Below are positions 8,476 to 17,543 of a stretch of 64,000 bases of DNA, piece by piece. Under the pieces are notes generated by a model. The model did not search any database. It was not told the DNA's origin and saw nothing but the letters and a program-made list of their open reading frames with translations. The translations under genes were made by a program, and so were the position numbers. Numbering within the stretch: the stretch's first letter is position 1; each line of letters begins with the position of its first letter. Source of the DNA: Bradyrhizobium sp. JYMT SZCCT0180 (GTDB lineage: Bacteria; Pseudomonadota; Alphaproteobacteria; Rhizobiales; Xanthobacteraceae); the NCBI RefSeq assembly GCF_018130165.1, contig NZ_JAFCLZ010000001.1, forward strand, positions 1-64,000, read 5' to 3'.

Positions 8476-10155
8476 ATGGCCGAAATCCCTACCTTGCGTG
8501 GAAGCTCCAAAAGCCTGATTCGATTGGACGAGATGCCCGCGACCGAACCCCTGCTCAACGCGCCCGAATACACCGTCTCGGAACTGTCCTCGTCGCTGAA
8601 GCGGACGGTGGAGGACGCCTATGGCCATGTCCGGGTCCGCGGCGAAATTTCGGGCTTCCGCGGGCCGCATTCCTCCGGGCACTGCTATTTCGCGCTGAAG
8701 GACGAGAGCGCCAAGATCGAGGCGGTGATCTGGAAGGGCGTGCATTCCCGAATGCGCTTCAAGCCGCAGGAAGGGCTCGAGATCATCGCGACCGGCAAGC
8801 TCACCACCTATCCGGGCTCGTCGAAATACCAGATCGTCATCGAGGCCATCGAGCCCGCCGGCATCGGCGCGCTGATGGCGCTGGTGGAAGAGCGCAAGAA
8901 GAAGCTCGGCGCCGAGGGCCTGTTCGACGAGGCGCGCAAGCAATTGCTGCCGTGGCTGCCGGAAGTGATCGGCATCGTGACGTCACCGACCGGTGCGGTG
9001 ATTCGCGACATCCTGCACCGGCTGGAAGACCGCTTTCCGCGCCGCGTGCTGGTGTGGCCGGTGAAAGTCCAGGGCGAAGGCTCGGCCGAGCAGGTCGCGG
9101 CCGCGATCCGCGGTTTCAACGCGCTGCCCGAAGGCGGCAAAATTCCGCGGCCGGATCTGCTGATCGTCGCGCGCGGCGGCGGCTCATTGGAAGACCTCTG
9201 GTCGTTCAACGAGGAGATCGTGGTTCGCGCCGCCGCCGAAAGCATGATCCCGCTGATCTCGGCGGTCGGGCACGAGACCGACATCACGCTGATCGATTTC
9301 GCCGCCGACAAGCGCGCGCCGACGCCGACGGCGGCCGCCGAAATGGCGGTGCCGGTGCGCAGCGAATTGCTGGTCGAGGTCGCAGGGTTGGCGCGCCGCA
9401 CCATGGTGTGCTGGCTGCGCGGCCAGGAAAGCCGCCGCAACGAATTGCGCGCCGCGGCCCGCGCCCTGCCCGCGGCCAGCGAATTATTGGCGATCCCGCG
9501 GCAGCGGCTGGACAGCGCAGGTAGCGCCCTGCCCCGCGGCTTGAAAGCCAACACCAACGCGCATCATCGCCGCTTCTCGCAGCTCAGCGCCGGCTTGACG
9601 CTAAAGGTGCTGCGCGGACAGGTCGCGCAGGCCGGGCACCGTCTCACCGTATCCGGCGAGCGCATCAGGCTTTCCGCGCGCGCGCTGCTGCGCAACCGCA
9701 GGGATCGCTTTGCCGGGCTTGAAGTCAGGCTGAAAGCCTCAAAACTTTCCAACGCGCAGGCGCAGCGAAACGCGATCGCGCGCGACCGCGAACGCACGCA
9801 TCGCCTCGCCGAGCGCGCGCGCCGCGCGCTGCTGACCGCGATGACACGGCTCAACGCCCGCGTCGTCCATAGCGGCCAGTTGCTGTCGGCGCTGTCCTAT
9901 CGCGGCGTGCTCGCGCGCGGGTTTGCTCTGGTGCGTGACGAACACGGTCACGCCGTGCATGCCGCCGCCTCGATCGGCCCGGGAGCGCCCCTGTCGATCG
10001 AGTTCGCCGATGGACGCGTCGCGGCAACGGCCGATGCCGACCGGCCGGCGGCGACATCAGCGCCGACCAGCCAGCCGACCCTTGCCCGGCGAGAAACCAA
10101 GACACTTGCGCCCAAGCGCGTGGTCAAGCCGGTCGATCAGGGCAGTTTGTTTTAG
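8476..10155 (+). CDS. xseA: Exodeoxyribonuclease VII large subunit
   Basis: XseA is the large subunit of exonuclease VII, which degrades single-stranded DNA into oligonucleotides. The N-terminal OB fold starts with [17 protein letters not shown] and has [21 protein letters not shown]. The catalytic core contains [36 protein letters not shown] and [18 protein letters not shown] long coiled-coil helical region and the closing [15 protein letters not shown] follow. At 559 residues it is longer than the enterobacterial form, with a disordered Ala/Pro/Thr tail ending GSLF. An internal ATG at 8533 is an alternative start. The small subunit gene xseB is not in the window. Confidence 0.96.
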   Translation: MAEIPTLRGSSKSLIRLDEMPATEPLLNAPEYTVSELSSSLKRTVEDAYGHVRVRGEISGFRGPHSSGHCYFALKDESAKIEAVIWKGVHSRMRFKPQEGLEIIATGKLTTYPGSSKYQIVIEAIEPAGIGALMALVEERKKKLGAEGLFDEARKQLLPWLPEVIGIVTSPTGAVIRDILHRLEDRFPRRVLVWPVKVQGEGSAEQVAAAIRGFNALPEGGKIPRPDLLIVARGGGSLEDLWSFNEEIVVRAAAESMIPLISAVGHETDITLIDFAADKRAPTPTAAAEMAVPVRSELLVEVAGLARRTMVCWLRGQESRRNELRAAARALPAASELLAIPRQRLDSAGSALPRGLKANTNAHHRRFSQLSAGLTLKVLRGQVAQAGHRLTVSGERIRLSARALLRNRRDRFAGLEVRLKASKLSNAQAQRNAIARDRERTHRLAERARRALLTAMTRLNARVVHSGQLLSALSYRGVLARGFALVRDEHGHAVHAAASIGPGAPLSIEFADGRVAATADADRPAATSAPTSQPTLARRETKTLAPKRVVKPVDQGSLF

Positions 10156-10168
10156 CCGAAAATCTCGC

Positions 10169-10256
10169 CGTCATGCCCGGGCTTGTCCCGGGCATCCACG
10201 ACTTAGCGGTATCAAGAAAGAAGACGTGGATGGCCGGGACAAGCCCGGCCATGACG
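10169..10256. repeat. Palindromic intergenic repeat, family B copy 1
   Basis: The left arm is CGTCATGCCCGGGCTTGTCC; the right arm is its near reverse complement, ending GGACAAGCCCGGCCATGACG. It fills the gap between the convergent genes xseA and the dienelactone-hydrolase-like gene and may act as a terminator on both strands. A related copy is at 29425-29511. Confidence 0.8.
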
Positions 10257-10276
10257 ATGAATGTTGTCTGCGGCCT

Positions 10277-11140
10277 TCACCTTGCCAGCCATTCCGCCAC
10301 GCGCTTTTGCGAATCGATGCGCGCCTCCGCGTCACCGCCGATGTGGCCGCGTTCCGGCTGGCCGGCGTCGCCGCCGCCGAGCGCGCGGAGCGGCAGGTTG
10401 GCGCGGTCGAAATCGTGCGGCGCGCCTGGATAGATTTCGATCCGCGCCAGCGCGCTGCGGCCGCGGGCGCCCTCCACCATCTGGCGGCAGGCCGATGGCG
10501 AACTGACATCGTCCTTGGCGCCGATCAGCAGCAGCGTCGGCATCCGCGCGCTCCAGCCGAGGCCAGCGGAAATCCGGCAGTCAGGATAGAACGCGACCGC
10601 CGAGCGGAAATCCGGCCCGTCGTGGCGCCAGGCTTGCGGACGCACCGCCCACAACAGGGCGCTGGCCCCGTTCGCCCATCCCATCAGGCTGACGCGATCC
10701 TGCGCGACCCAGGCCTGCTGCGCCAGCCATCGCCGCGTCGCCACGATATCGGCCACCCGCTCGCGGCGCGCCAGCACGCGGCGCTCCTTGTCGCGGCATT
10801 GCGGGCCGAGTTCGCGCGAGCCGTAACTGTCCGGCAGCACGACCGCGTGTCCCGCCTTCAATAGCTGTTCGACCCAGTCGCGGTAGCGCGGCAGCACCGG
10901 CTCGGAATGCCCGCCGAGCCCGCCGCAGCCATGCAGCGCGATCACGGTGGGAAACGGCCCGTCGCCGTCAGGCTTGTAGAGCTGGGCGTGCAAGTTGAGC
11001 TTTGGCGCGGGGATATCGACCTGTTTGGGGGCCGGCAGTGGCGCGGCGGAAGCGGCGTTCGGCACGGCCGCGCAGGCCGCGGCAAACAGCGTCAGGAATA
11101 GCAGCGTCGCAGACACCTTTCTTGCTGACAGAGGTCGCAT
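10277..11140 (-). CDS. Dienelactone hydrolase-like secreted protein, nucleophile replaced
   Basis: This 287-residue protein has a signal peptide (ALLFLTLFAAACAAV-like core ending near ASAAP) and an alpha/beta-hydrolase fold of the dienelactone hydrolase type. VIALHGCGGLGG forms the oxyanion-hole region, LLIGAKDDVSSP holds the acid, and GAPHDFD the His. At the nucleophile elbow the sequence reads MGWANGA, so Ala156 (codon GCG at 10673-10675) stands where a Ser or Cys is expected. The protein may be inactive, or have a non-enzymatic role. I chose the ATG at 11140 because it begins the signal peptide; the frame is open to 11620 but that part is not protein-like. Confidence 0.8.
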   Translation of the reverse strand: MRPLSARKVSATLLFLTLFAAACAAVPNAASAAPLPAPKQVDIPAPKLNLHAQLYKPDGDGPFPTVIALHGCGGLGGHSEPVLPRYRDWVEQLLKAGHAVVLPDSYGSRELGPQCRDKERRVLARRERVADIVATRRWLAQQAWVAQDRVSLMGWANGASALLWAVRPQAWRHDGPDFRSAVAFYPDCRISAGLGWSARMPTLLLIGAKDDVSSPSACRQMVEGARGRSALARIEIYPGAPHDFDRANLPLRALGGGDAGQPERGHIGGDAEARIDSQKRVAEWLAR

Positions 11141-11350
11141 CCGTGTTCGCCGGGTGGTTATGGCGCTTGGGGCAAAGCGTACCATAATCAGGAGGTTATC
11201 ATGCGCAATCGGCGGAAATTCATCACAATCAAGTGGTTTTTTGCAGGTGGCTTTCGGGAGCGGACAGCCCAACCTATCTGTGATAGATCGAATTTGGAAA
11301 ATACACTTTAGTCGGCCCTGTGAGTTGGCCGACCTGCCGGAGAGTTTACG

Positions 11351-11578
11351 GTGCTGAATAAATTCGGTCCCTCGGGACATGGCGAAGCGCAGGTGCAATA
11401 TCTGGATGGCGATTTCCGCGTGGTCTCGCCGGGAACCTATGTGCGCTGCGCCATATCGGATGTGCGGATCCCGCTCGACGAGCTGAAATACTGGAGCGTC
11501 GATCTGCAGGAAGCCTATTCGGTGCCGACCGCGGTCTTGCAGCGGCATTTTCCCGGCGCGCTGAAGACTGAAGGTTAG
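11351..11578 (+). CDS. DUF2093 family protein
   Basis: This 75-residue protein matches DUF2093, a small alphaproteobacterial family of unknown function. The family features are GEAQVQYLDGDFRVVSPGTYVRC near the start, IPLDELKYWSVDLQEAY in the middle, and a final helix. It starts with GTG, with GGAGAG nine bases upstream. It is convergent with lpxK; a palindromic repeat separates the two. No membrane segment or signal peptide is present. Confidence 0.86.
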   Translation: MLNKFGPSGHGEAQVQYLDGDFRVVSPGTYVRCAISDVRIPLDELKYWSVDLQEAYSVPTAVLQRHFPGALKTEG

Positions 11579-11581
11579 GAT

Positions 11582-11675
11582 CGTAGGGTGGGCAAAGGCG
11601 CACAGCGCCGTGCCCACCATCTATCGACACTGTTGTGCTTGAGTGGTGGGCACGCTTCGCTTTGCCCACCCTACG
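11582..11675. repeat. Palindromic repeat, GTAGGGTGGGCAAAG family, copy 1
   Basis: It starts CGTAGGGTGGGCAAAG and ends CTTTGCCCACCCTACG, with an inner pair GTGCCCACCA and TGGTGGGCAC. It fills the gap between the convergent DUF2093 and lpxK genes. A second copy at 18083-18176 also lies between convergent genes. Confidence 0.88.
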
Positions 11676-11678
11676 CGT

Positions 11679-12698
11679 TCAGCGGAATTTCTTCTCGCGC
11701 GCCTTGAACAGACGATCGGCGACGAACTTCCGCAAACCCGCGCCATCCTCAAACGCCAGCGTCACCGCGAACGGCACGATCGCTGTCGCCCAATCCGGCA
11801 ATCCGCCGCCGACTCTCAGCCGCGCCAGATCCTTTTCCGTCGTCACCAGCGTCAGCGCGTCGCGGCCGGCCTCGGCGATCAGGCCGTCGATCTCGGCCCT
11901 GGAGAATGCGTGGTGATCGGCGAAGGCGTGCTGCCGGACCACGTCAACGCCGCTTGCCGTCAGCGTGCCGAAGAACCGTGCGGGATCGCCGATGCCGGCG
12001 AAGGCCAGCACGCGCTTGCCGCGCAGCGAAGCCACCGAATCCTGGTTCGGCACAAGGCGCGCGCGCAGCACCGGCCTGTCCTGCGCGGCGATATCGGCCG
12101 CGACGGCATCCGCTGCCTTGCCGTTGCCGACGATGATGAGCGCATCGGTGCGCGCCAGTTGCGGCTTTAGCGGCGCGCGCAACGGGCCGGCGGGAAACAC
12201 CTGTCCGTTGCCGAGGCCGCGGCCGGCATCGATCACGATCAGCGAGGCGTCCTTGGCGACCGAGGGATTCTGGAAACCGTCATCCATCAGGATCACGGAC
12301 GCCGCCAGCGAACGCGCCAATGGAACGCCGTCGGCGCGTTGCCGCGCGACCACCACCGGCAGCGTCGCCGCCAGCATCAGCGGCTCGTCGCCGACATCGG
12401 CGGCGGCATGCCGTTCCGGATCGACCCGCACCGGGCCGCGTAGTTCTCCGCCATAGCCGCGGCTGAGCACGACGGGCGTTTCGCCGAGCTCGCGGAGCAG
12501 TTTCGCCAGCGCCAGCACCGTTGGCGTCTTGCCGGCGCCGCCGACGTGGTAGTTGCCGATACAAATGACGGGGACGCCGGCATCCAGCCCCCCGCGCTGC
12601 ATCCGTCTCGCGGCGATGGCGCCGTAGAGCGCGGCGAGCGGTGACAACAGGTTCGATGTAAGGGAAGGCGGGCCGTGCCAGAAGCGCGGCTCACGCAT
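11679..12698 (-). CDS. lpxK: Tetraacyldisaccharide 4'-kinase
   Basis: LpxK phosphorylates the 4'-position of the lipid A disaccharide at the inner membrane. At 339 residues the length is typical. It begins MREPRFWHGPPS, has an N-terminal membrane-associated helix, and its Walker A is GNYHVGGAGKTPT at about 48-60. VLSRGYGG, VGDEPLML, ILMDDGFQN and FAGIGDPARFF follow in family order. The start overlaps the end of waaA by eight bases, so the two are co-translated. It is the last gene of a leftward envelope operon. The C-terminus is slightly basic (KAREKKFR). Confidence 0.95.
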   Translation of the reverse strand: MREPRFWHGPPSLTSNLLSPLAALYGAIAARRMQRGGLDAGVPVICIGNYHVGGAGKTPTVLALAKLLRELGETPVVLSRGYGGELRGPVRVDPERHAAADVGDEPLMLAATLPVVVARQRADGVPLARSLAASVILMDDGFQNPSVAKDASLIVIDAGRGLGNGQVFPAGPLRAPLKPQLARTDALIIVGNGKAADAVAADIAAQDRPVLRARLVPNQDSVASLRGKRVLAFAGIGDPARFFGTLTASGVDVVRQHAFADHHAFSRAEIDGLIAEAGRDALTLVTTEKDLARLRVGGGLPDWATAIVPFAVTLAFEDGAGLRKFVADRLFKAREKKFR

Positions 12699-14001
12699 TC
12701 GCGGCTCCCATTTCGAGCCGCAGCTGCAACAAATACGGCTCCAGCGCGATCATCGTGCGATCGAGCGCACCGCCGAGCTGTTCGACCACGCGCTCGGAGG
12801 TGGCAAGCGATACTTCGCGCGCCCTGGGATCGGCGAGCAGCTGACCGAGCTGCTTGACCAGGGCTTCCTGGGTGTCGGCCTTTCGCGCGCCGCCGGCCCG
12901 ATCGAGCGCCTCATAGACGTCGCTGAAATTGAACACGTGCGGGCCATGGACGATCGAGGCGCCGAGCTTGATCGCCTCGATCGGATTTTGCCCGCCATGC
13001 TCGACCAGCGATCCGCCCATGAACACGATTGGCGACAACCGGTAGAACAACCCGAGCTCGCCCATGGTGTCGGCGACATAGATGTCGGTCGCAGCGACAG
13101 GCAATTCCTCGCGCGAACGCAATGAAGCATGCAGGCCAGTCGCCTCGACCATGCGCGCGATCGCCTCGCCGCGGTCGGGATGCCGCGGCACGATCACGGT
13201 GAGCAGGTTCGGAAAGAATCCGGCGAGCGTCTTGTGCGCCTCCGCCAGCATCTCGTCCTCGCCGGGATGGGTGGAGGCGGCGATGACGACCGGACGGCCG
13301 CGCGTCATCGACATCAGCCGCTCCAGCTTGGCTTGATCCGCCGGAGGTGCGGGAACGTCGAGCTTCAGATTGCCTGTCGTCACGACGTTAGGACAGCCAA
13401 GCGTCGAAAACCTGTCGGCATCGGTTTCCGACTGCGCGAGGCACAGCTCGAACCGGCCGAGCAGCGCCGAGATGGTGCCGGAGACCCGCCGCCAGCGCGG
13501 AAACGAGCGAGGCGACATGCGGCCGTTGATCAGCACCATCGGCACCCGCCGCGCCGCGCTCGACAGGATCAAATTCGGCCACAGATCGGACTCGATGAAC
13601 AGCGCCAGCGACGGACGCCAATGGTCGAGAAACCGCGCGACATAGCGCGGCGAGTCGTAGGGGACATATTGATGAATGACGTCGGGCGGAAACCGCTTGG
13701 CGACAACCGCCGCCGAGGTCACCGTGCCCGAGGTGAGGAGGATGCGCAGGTTCAGCGCCCGCAGCTGCTCGACCAGAGCAGCCGAGGCCAGCACCTCGCC
13801 GACGCTGGCGCCGTGAATCCATACCAGCGGCCCGACCGGGCGAACATCGCCGCTCACGCCGCGGCGCTCGCTGACGCGCGCCGGATCTTCCTTGCCGAGC
13901 TTCAGCCGCCGGTTGATGAACGCAGGCGCCAGCGGCACCATCGCGGACGACAGGCTCCGGTAGACGCGCAACGGCAGCGGCAGCGGCAGCGAATTAACCA
14001 A
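12691..14001 (-). CDS. waaA: 3-deoxy-D-manno-octulosonic acid (Kdo) transferase
   Basis: WaaA (KdtA) adds Kdo to the lipid A precursor and is anchored to the inner membrane by its N-terminus. The glycosyltransferase-30 domain begins with WIHGASVGEVLAS, whose Glu is the catalytic base of the family. It continues with LLTSGTVTSA, FIESDLWPN and LINGRMS, and the second Rossmann domain contains STHPGEDE, VPRHPDR and MGGSLVEHGGQNPIEA. I prefer the TTG start at 14001, with GGAGG six bases upstream; it overlaps the end of the preceding gene. An ATG at 14031 would add ten residues but lacks that site. The protein is 436 residues long. Confidence 0.94.
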   Translation of the reverse strand: MVNSLPLPLPLRVYRSLSSAMVPLAPAFINRRLKLGKEDPARVSERRGVSGDVRPVGPLVWIHGASVGEVLASAALVEQLRALNLRILLTSGTVTSAAVVAKRFPPDVIHQYVPYDSPRYVARFLDHWRPSLALFIESDLWPNLILSSAARRVPMVLINGRMSPRSFPRWRRVSGTISALLGRFELCLAQSETDADRFSTLGCPNVVTTGNLKLDVPAPPADQAKLERLMSMTRGRPVVIAASTHPGEDEMLAEAHKTLAGFFPNLLTVIVPRHPDRGEAIARMVEATGLHASLRSREELPVAATDIYVADTMGELGLFYRLSPIVFMGGSLVEHGGQNPIEAIKLGASIVHGPHVFNFSDVYEALDRAGGARKADTQEALVKQLGQLLADPRAREVSLATSERVVEQLGGALDRTMIALEPYLLQLRLEMGAANA

Positions 14002-14707
14002 GGGCGGCCTCCGGACGTCCGACAGCCGCATAGGCGCGGCGAGTCGCTTCGTTCAGATAAGTCTCTACCTGTTGGCGCAGCTTTTCCATGGTTTCTGCGT
14101 CGGCGTCGGGCGGCACGAAAACCGCATCGATGCCTACCACGGCACCCCTGCCGAATGGCAAATTGATGGTGGAGGAGTCCCAGTTTTTCAACCGGATGAA
14201 CCGGCTGGTCACCATCGCAAAGGGAAGAATCGGCCGCCCGGACTCCCGCGCCAGCATGATGAGGCCGAGCCCCACCACCCGCGCCCGCTTCGGCACGTCG
14301 GCGGTGGTCGCGACATTCCACCCCTGCTCCAGCGCCTGCACCATCTCCCGGAACGCGCCGACGCCGCCCTTGCGGTGGAACGCGCCGCCATGGTCGCCGG
14401 AACCTCTGATGGTTCCGATGCCGAGCCGTTCGGCCGCAATGGCGTTGAACTCGCCGTCGCGATGCCGCGAGATCAGGACCTTGGCGCGATGGCTCTCCTT
14501 GGTCTTGATGAACGGCGTGATGAAATGCTGGCCGTGCCAGAAGGCGAGGATCGCCGGCATGACGGGCTCGACCTTGTCGTAGACGTCAGCCGGTTCGTAG
14601 CTGAAGCGGTTGGTCAGCCAGACCAGCCGCAGATATTCGGCCGCAAGCACACCGAGCACGCGCTGAAGCCAGCTGCTGCGTAGCAAATCGCGAAGGAATC
14701 GTTTCAA
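13994..14707 (-). CDS. DUF374-type lysophospholipid acyltransferase family protein
   Basis: This 237-residue protein belongs to the DUF374 group, related to the LPLAT acyltransferases. It has an N-terminal amphipathic or membrane helix. FWHGQHFI at about 57-64 resembles the HX4D acyltransferase region, followed by LISRHRDGE and TIRGSG, then ATTADVPKRARVVGLGLIMLARESG. It overlaps DUF4170 by four bases (ATGA) and waaA at its other end, inside a lipid A operon, so a role in lipid A or envelope lipid acylation is plausible. The donor and acceptor are unknown. Confidence 0.83.
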   Translation of the reverse strand: MKRFLRDLLRSSWLQRVLGVLAAEYLRLVWLTNRFSYEPADVYDKVEPVMPAILAFWHGQHFITPFIKTKESHRAKVLISRHRDGEFNAIAAERLGIGTIRGSGDHGGAFHRKGGVGAFREMVQALEQGWNVATTADVPKRARVVGLGLIMLARESGRPILPFAMVTSRFIRLKNWDSSTINLPFGRGAVVGIDAVFVPPDADAETMEKLRQQVETYLNEATRRAYAAVGRPEAALG

Positions 14708-14976
14708 CGGGCAGGCTTCGCGTCTTGCTTGGTATCTTGCTTGGTGTCTTGCCCCGGATCGAGCAGCCGGTGGAGGTGGACCACGAAATAGCGCATATGG
14801 GCGTTGTCTACGGTCTGCTGCGCCTTCGCCTTCCAGGCCGCATGGGCCGTGGCGTAATTCGGGTACACGCCGACGATATCGACCTGGTCGAGATCCTTGA
14901 AGGTGATGTGTTCGAGATCGGTCAACTCGCCGCCGATGACGAGATGAAGCAGTTGCGGCGGGGCACTATCTGGCAT
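14704..14976 (-). CDS. DUF4170 family protein
   Basis: This 90-residue protein matches DUF4170. HLVIGGELTDLEH, IVGVYPNYATAHAAWKAKAQ and TVDNAHMRYFVVHLHRLLDP are the family's characteristic runs. The tail has a short charged repeat (DTKQ repeated). The ATG at 14976 has AGGA nine bases upstream. Its stop overlaps the DUF374 start as ATGA, so translation is coupled. The function is unknown; its constant position among cysQ, DUF374, waaA and lpxK suggests an envelope role. Confidence 0.87.
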   Translation of the reverse strand: MPDSAPPQLLHLVIGGELTDLEHITFKDLDQVDIVGVYPNYATAHAAWKAKAQQTVDNAHMRYFVVHLHRLLDPGQDTKQDTKQDAKPAR

Positions 14977-15071
14977 GATGGTTGTTCCTAACGAGGTGCC
15001 CGGCAAGCAAGGTTGTTGAGGCGTATCGCATGATGAGTGGCGTGACGAACCGTGACGCAGGTCCGGCGTGT

Positions 15072-15881
15072 TCAGGGCAGCGGTCGGATTCGAAAATGCT
15101 CGACAATGCGTGCATGCCGATCACGTCCCGCAGCCACCAGCACCCCGTGCGTCACCTCCCGGCGATTATACTCAATCGTGTCCCCCGAGAGCGCTGTCAT
15201 CCTACCATCGGCTTCGTGCACGATCAAATTCGCCGCCGCAAGGTCCCAATCGCGGCTCTGACCGCCCGCAAAAGCGGCGTCCAGGCCGCCGTCGGCGACC
15301 CGGCACAGCCGAAGCGCCAACGAGCCGATTCGCGGAAACAGTGTGATCTCATCGGATGACGGGCTCAGCCGCTGCACCAGCGGCTTGGGACCGGCCATGC
15401 GGGAAAAATCCAGATCCGTGCCTGCGGTCGCCAGCACGCGCTTGCCGTTGCGCGTGGCGCCCTGCCCGCGCATCGCGAAGAAGAATTCGTCGGTCGCCGG
15501 GGCGAACACCGCCGCCAGCACCGGCGTCGCATCGGCCACCAGCGCGATGCTCACGCACCAGTCCTCGCGGCCGGCCAGATAGGCGCGGGTGCCGTCGATG
15601 GGATCGACGATCCAGACCAGTTTCTTGCCGAGGCGCGTGTCGTCGTCGACGCTTTCTTCCGACAGCCAGCCATAATCAGGCGTTGCCGTGCGAAGCCGGC
15701 TTTCGACGAGATCGTTGACGGCGATGTCGGCTTCCGACACCGGCGACGAGGCGCCCTTGATCCAGTTCTTCAACTCAGTGCGAAACAACGACAGCGCCAG
15801 CGCCCCCGCCTCGCGCACCGTCTCCGTCAGCAGCGCGGCGTCGCGCGCCGTTGTCGTGCCCAGCGCATCAGCGTCCGCCAA
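15072..15881 (-). CDS. cysQ: 3'(2'),5'-bisphosphate nucleotidase, inositol monophosphatase family
   Basis: This 269-residue protein is a Mg-dependent phosphatase of the IMPase superfamily, CysQ subgroup, which recycles phosphoadenosine phosphate from sulfate assimilation. Visible motifs are PVSEADIAVNDLVE, LSEESVDD for the first metal ligands, VDPIDGTRAYLAG, and the closing WDLAAANLIVHEADG. The start overlaps the pmbA stop by 14 bases. An inositol-phosphate substrate cannot be excluded from sequence alone. The gene sits in the operon between pmbA and the lipid A genes. Confidence 0.88.
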   Translation of the reverse strand: MADADALGTTTARDAALLTETVREAGALALSLFRTELKNWIKGASSPVSEADIAVNDLVESRLRTATPDYGWLSEESVDDDTRLGKKLVWIVDPIDGTRAYLAGREDWCVSIALVADATPVLAAVFAPATDEFFFAMRGQGATRNGKRVLATAGTDLDFSRMAGPKPLVQRLSPSSDEITLFPRIGSLALRLCRVADGGLDAAFAGGQSRDWDLAAANLIVHEADGRMTALSGDTIEYNRREVTHGVLVAAGRDRHARIVEHFRIRPLP

Positions 15882-17274
15882 GCGTCAAACCCTCGATGCG
15901 CACCGTCGGCGCATTGACGCCATAGCGGAATTCCAGATCGTTGGCTGCCGTCAGCGATTGGAAGATCGGCAAGAGATGGCCCGCGATCGTCACCTCGCTG
16001 ACGGGATAGGTGATCTCGCCGTTCTCGATCCAGAAGCCGGACGCGCCGCGGCTGTAATCGCCGGTGACGCCGTTGACGCCGGAGCCGATCAGATCGGTGA
16101 CGTAAAAGCCCTGCTTGATATCAGAGATCAGTTCGGCCGGCGTCGGCTCGCCCGCCTCCATGTGCAGATTGTACGATCCCGGCGACGGCGACGACGACAC
16201 GCCGCGATGCGCATGGCCGGTCGTGACCAGTCCGAGTTCGCGCGCGGTCGCGGTGTCCAGCAGCCACGAGGTCAGCACGCCCTCGTCGATGATCGCGAGC
16301 TTCTTCACCGTGACGCCTTCGGCATCGAAGGTCTGCGAACGCAATCCGCGCACCCGCAGCGGATCGTCGATGATGCGGATGTTCCTGGCGAACAGTTGCT
16401 CGCCCATGCGGTCTTTCAGGAAACTGGTCTTGCGCGCGATCGAGGCGCCGTTGACGGCGCCGACGAGATGGCCGACCAGCGATCCCGAGACCCGCGGATC
16501 GAACACGACCGGCACCTTGCAGGTCTCGACCTTGCGCGGATTGGCGCGCGCCACCGTACGTTCGCCCGCCTTGCGGCCGACGCTTTCGGGCGCGGCGAGA
16601 TCGGAGGCATGCGGCGCCGACGTGTAGTCGTAGTCGCGCTCCATCCCGGTGCCCTCGCCGGATATCGCGGTCATCGAGATGCCCTGGCTCGATCGCAAAT
16701 ACGAGCCGTGGAACCCGGTCGAAGTCACCAGCACCATGCCGCCGATGCCGCTCGATGCCGACGCGCCGCCGGATCGCGTCACGCCCTTGACCGCAAGCGC
16801 CGCGGCCTCCGCTTCTACGGCGCGGCGTTCGAGTTCGGAGGTCGAGGGAACCGTACGATCGAGCAGGTCGAGGTCGGCGAACTCGCGTGCAAGGAGTGAA
16901 GGATCGGCGAGACCGACATATTTGTCGTCGGGTGCAACCTTCGCCATCGCGACCGCGCGCTCGGCGAGTTTCGAAATGCCATCACCGCTGACGTCGTTGG
17001 TCGAGACCACGGCCTGGCGCTGTCCGACCAGCACGCGCAATCCGACATCGTCGCCTTCCGAGCGCTCGGATTCCTCGACGCGGCCATCGCGCACTTCGAC
17101 GCCTTGTGAGACGCCGCGCACCGCGACCGCATCAGCCGCATCGGCGCCGGCGCGCCTGGCGGCCTCGACCAGCTGCTGCGCCAGTGTCGAGAGCGCCGAC
17201 TGGTCGAACAGGTCGGAGGTCGCGGAAGATGAAGGCTTGGATGGTGAAGAGTTCACAAACAAAATCCCTGACAT
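15868..17274 (-). CDS. pmbA: TldD/PmbA-family metalloprotease, PmbA subunit
   Basis: PmbA (TldE) is the non-catalytic partner of TldD in a heterodimeric protease that matures some modified peptides and degrades CcdA in E. coli. The 468-residue length is usual. It has an N-terminal LAQQLVEAARRAGADAADAVAV, EVRDGRVEESERSEGDDVGLRV, and the C-terminal VVFDPRVSGSLVGHLVGAVNG and GVNGVTGDYSRGASGFWIENG. The HExxH motif of TldD is absent, as expected for PmbA. It is the first gene of the leftward operon. A GTG seven codons in is an alternative start. tldD is not in the window. Confidence 0.92.
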   Translation of the reverse strand: MSGILFVNSSPSKPSSSATSDLFDQSALSTLAQQLVEAARRAGADAADAVAVRGVSQGVEVRDGRVEESERSEGDDVGLRVLVGQRQAVVSTNDVSGDGISKLAERAVAMAKVAPDDKYVGLADPSLLAREFADLDLLDRTVPSTSELERRAVEAEAAALAVKGVTRSGGASASSGIGGMVLVTSTGFHGSYLRSSQGISMTAISGEGTGMERDYDYTSAPHASDLAAPESVGRKAGERTVARANPRKVETCKVPVVFDPRVSGSLVGHLVGAVNGASIARKTSFLKDRMGEQLFARNIRIIDDPLRVRGLRSQTFDAEGVTVKKLAIIDEGVLTSWLLDTATARELGLVTTGHAHRGVSSSPSPGSYNLHMEAGEPTPAELISDIKQGFYVTDLIGSGVNGVTGDYSRGASGFWIENGEITYPVSEVTIAGHLLPIFQSLTAANDLEFRYGVNAPTVRIEGLTLGGR

Positions 17275-17543
17275 TGAAGCGAGTTGGGACGCAAATCAGC
17301 CGACCCATCAGATGTGCCTGATTCACGGGGATTTCAAGCATTTTGACGCCTCAAAAGCCAATCATTTTCGGCTTCAAAGCAAGGACTCGTCAATCATGCG
17401 CGCCAAGCTCTTGTCAATCATGCGGGCAGAAGCAACGCCGGTGACCTCGGGTTAACCAGCCTTTTTAAGCCAAAACGGAAACCGCTCGGCTAAGGTCTCA
17501 CGCATCGACCGGGAACATAATTCCGGCGGGGAGACTAAAAGCC

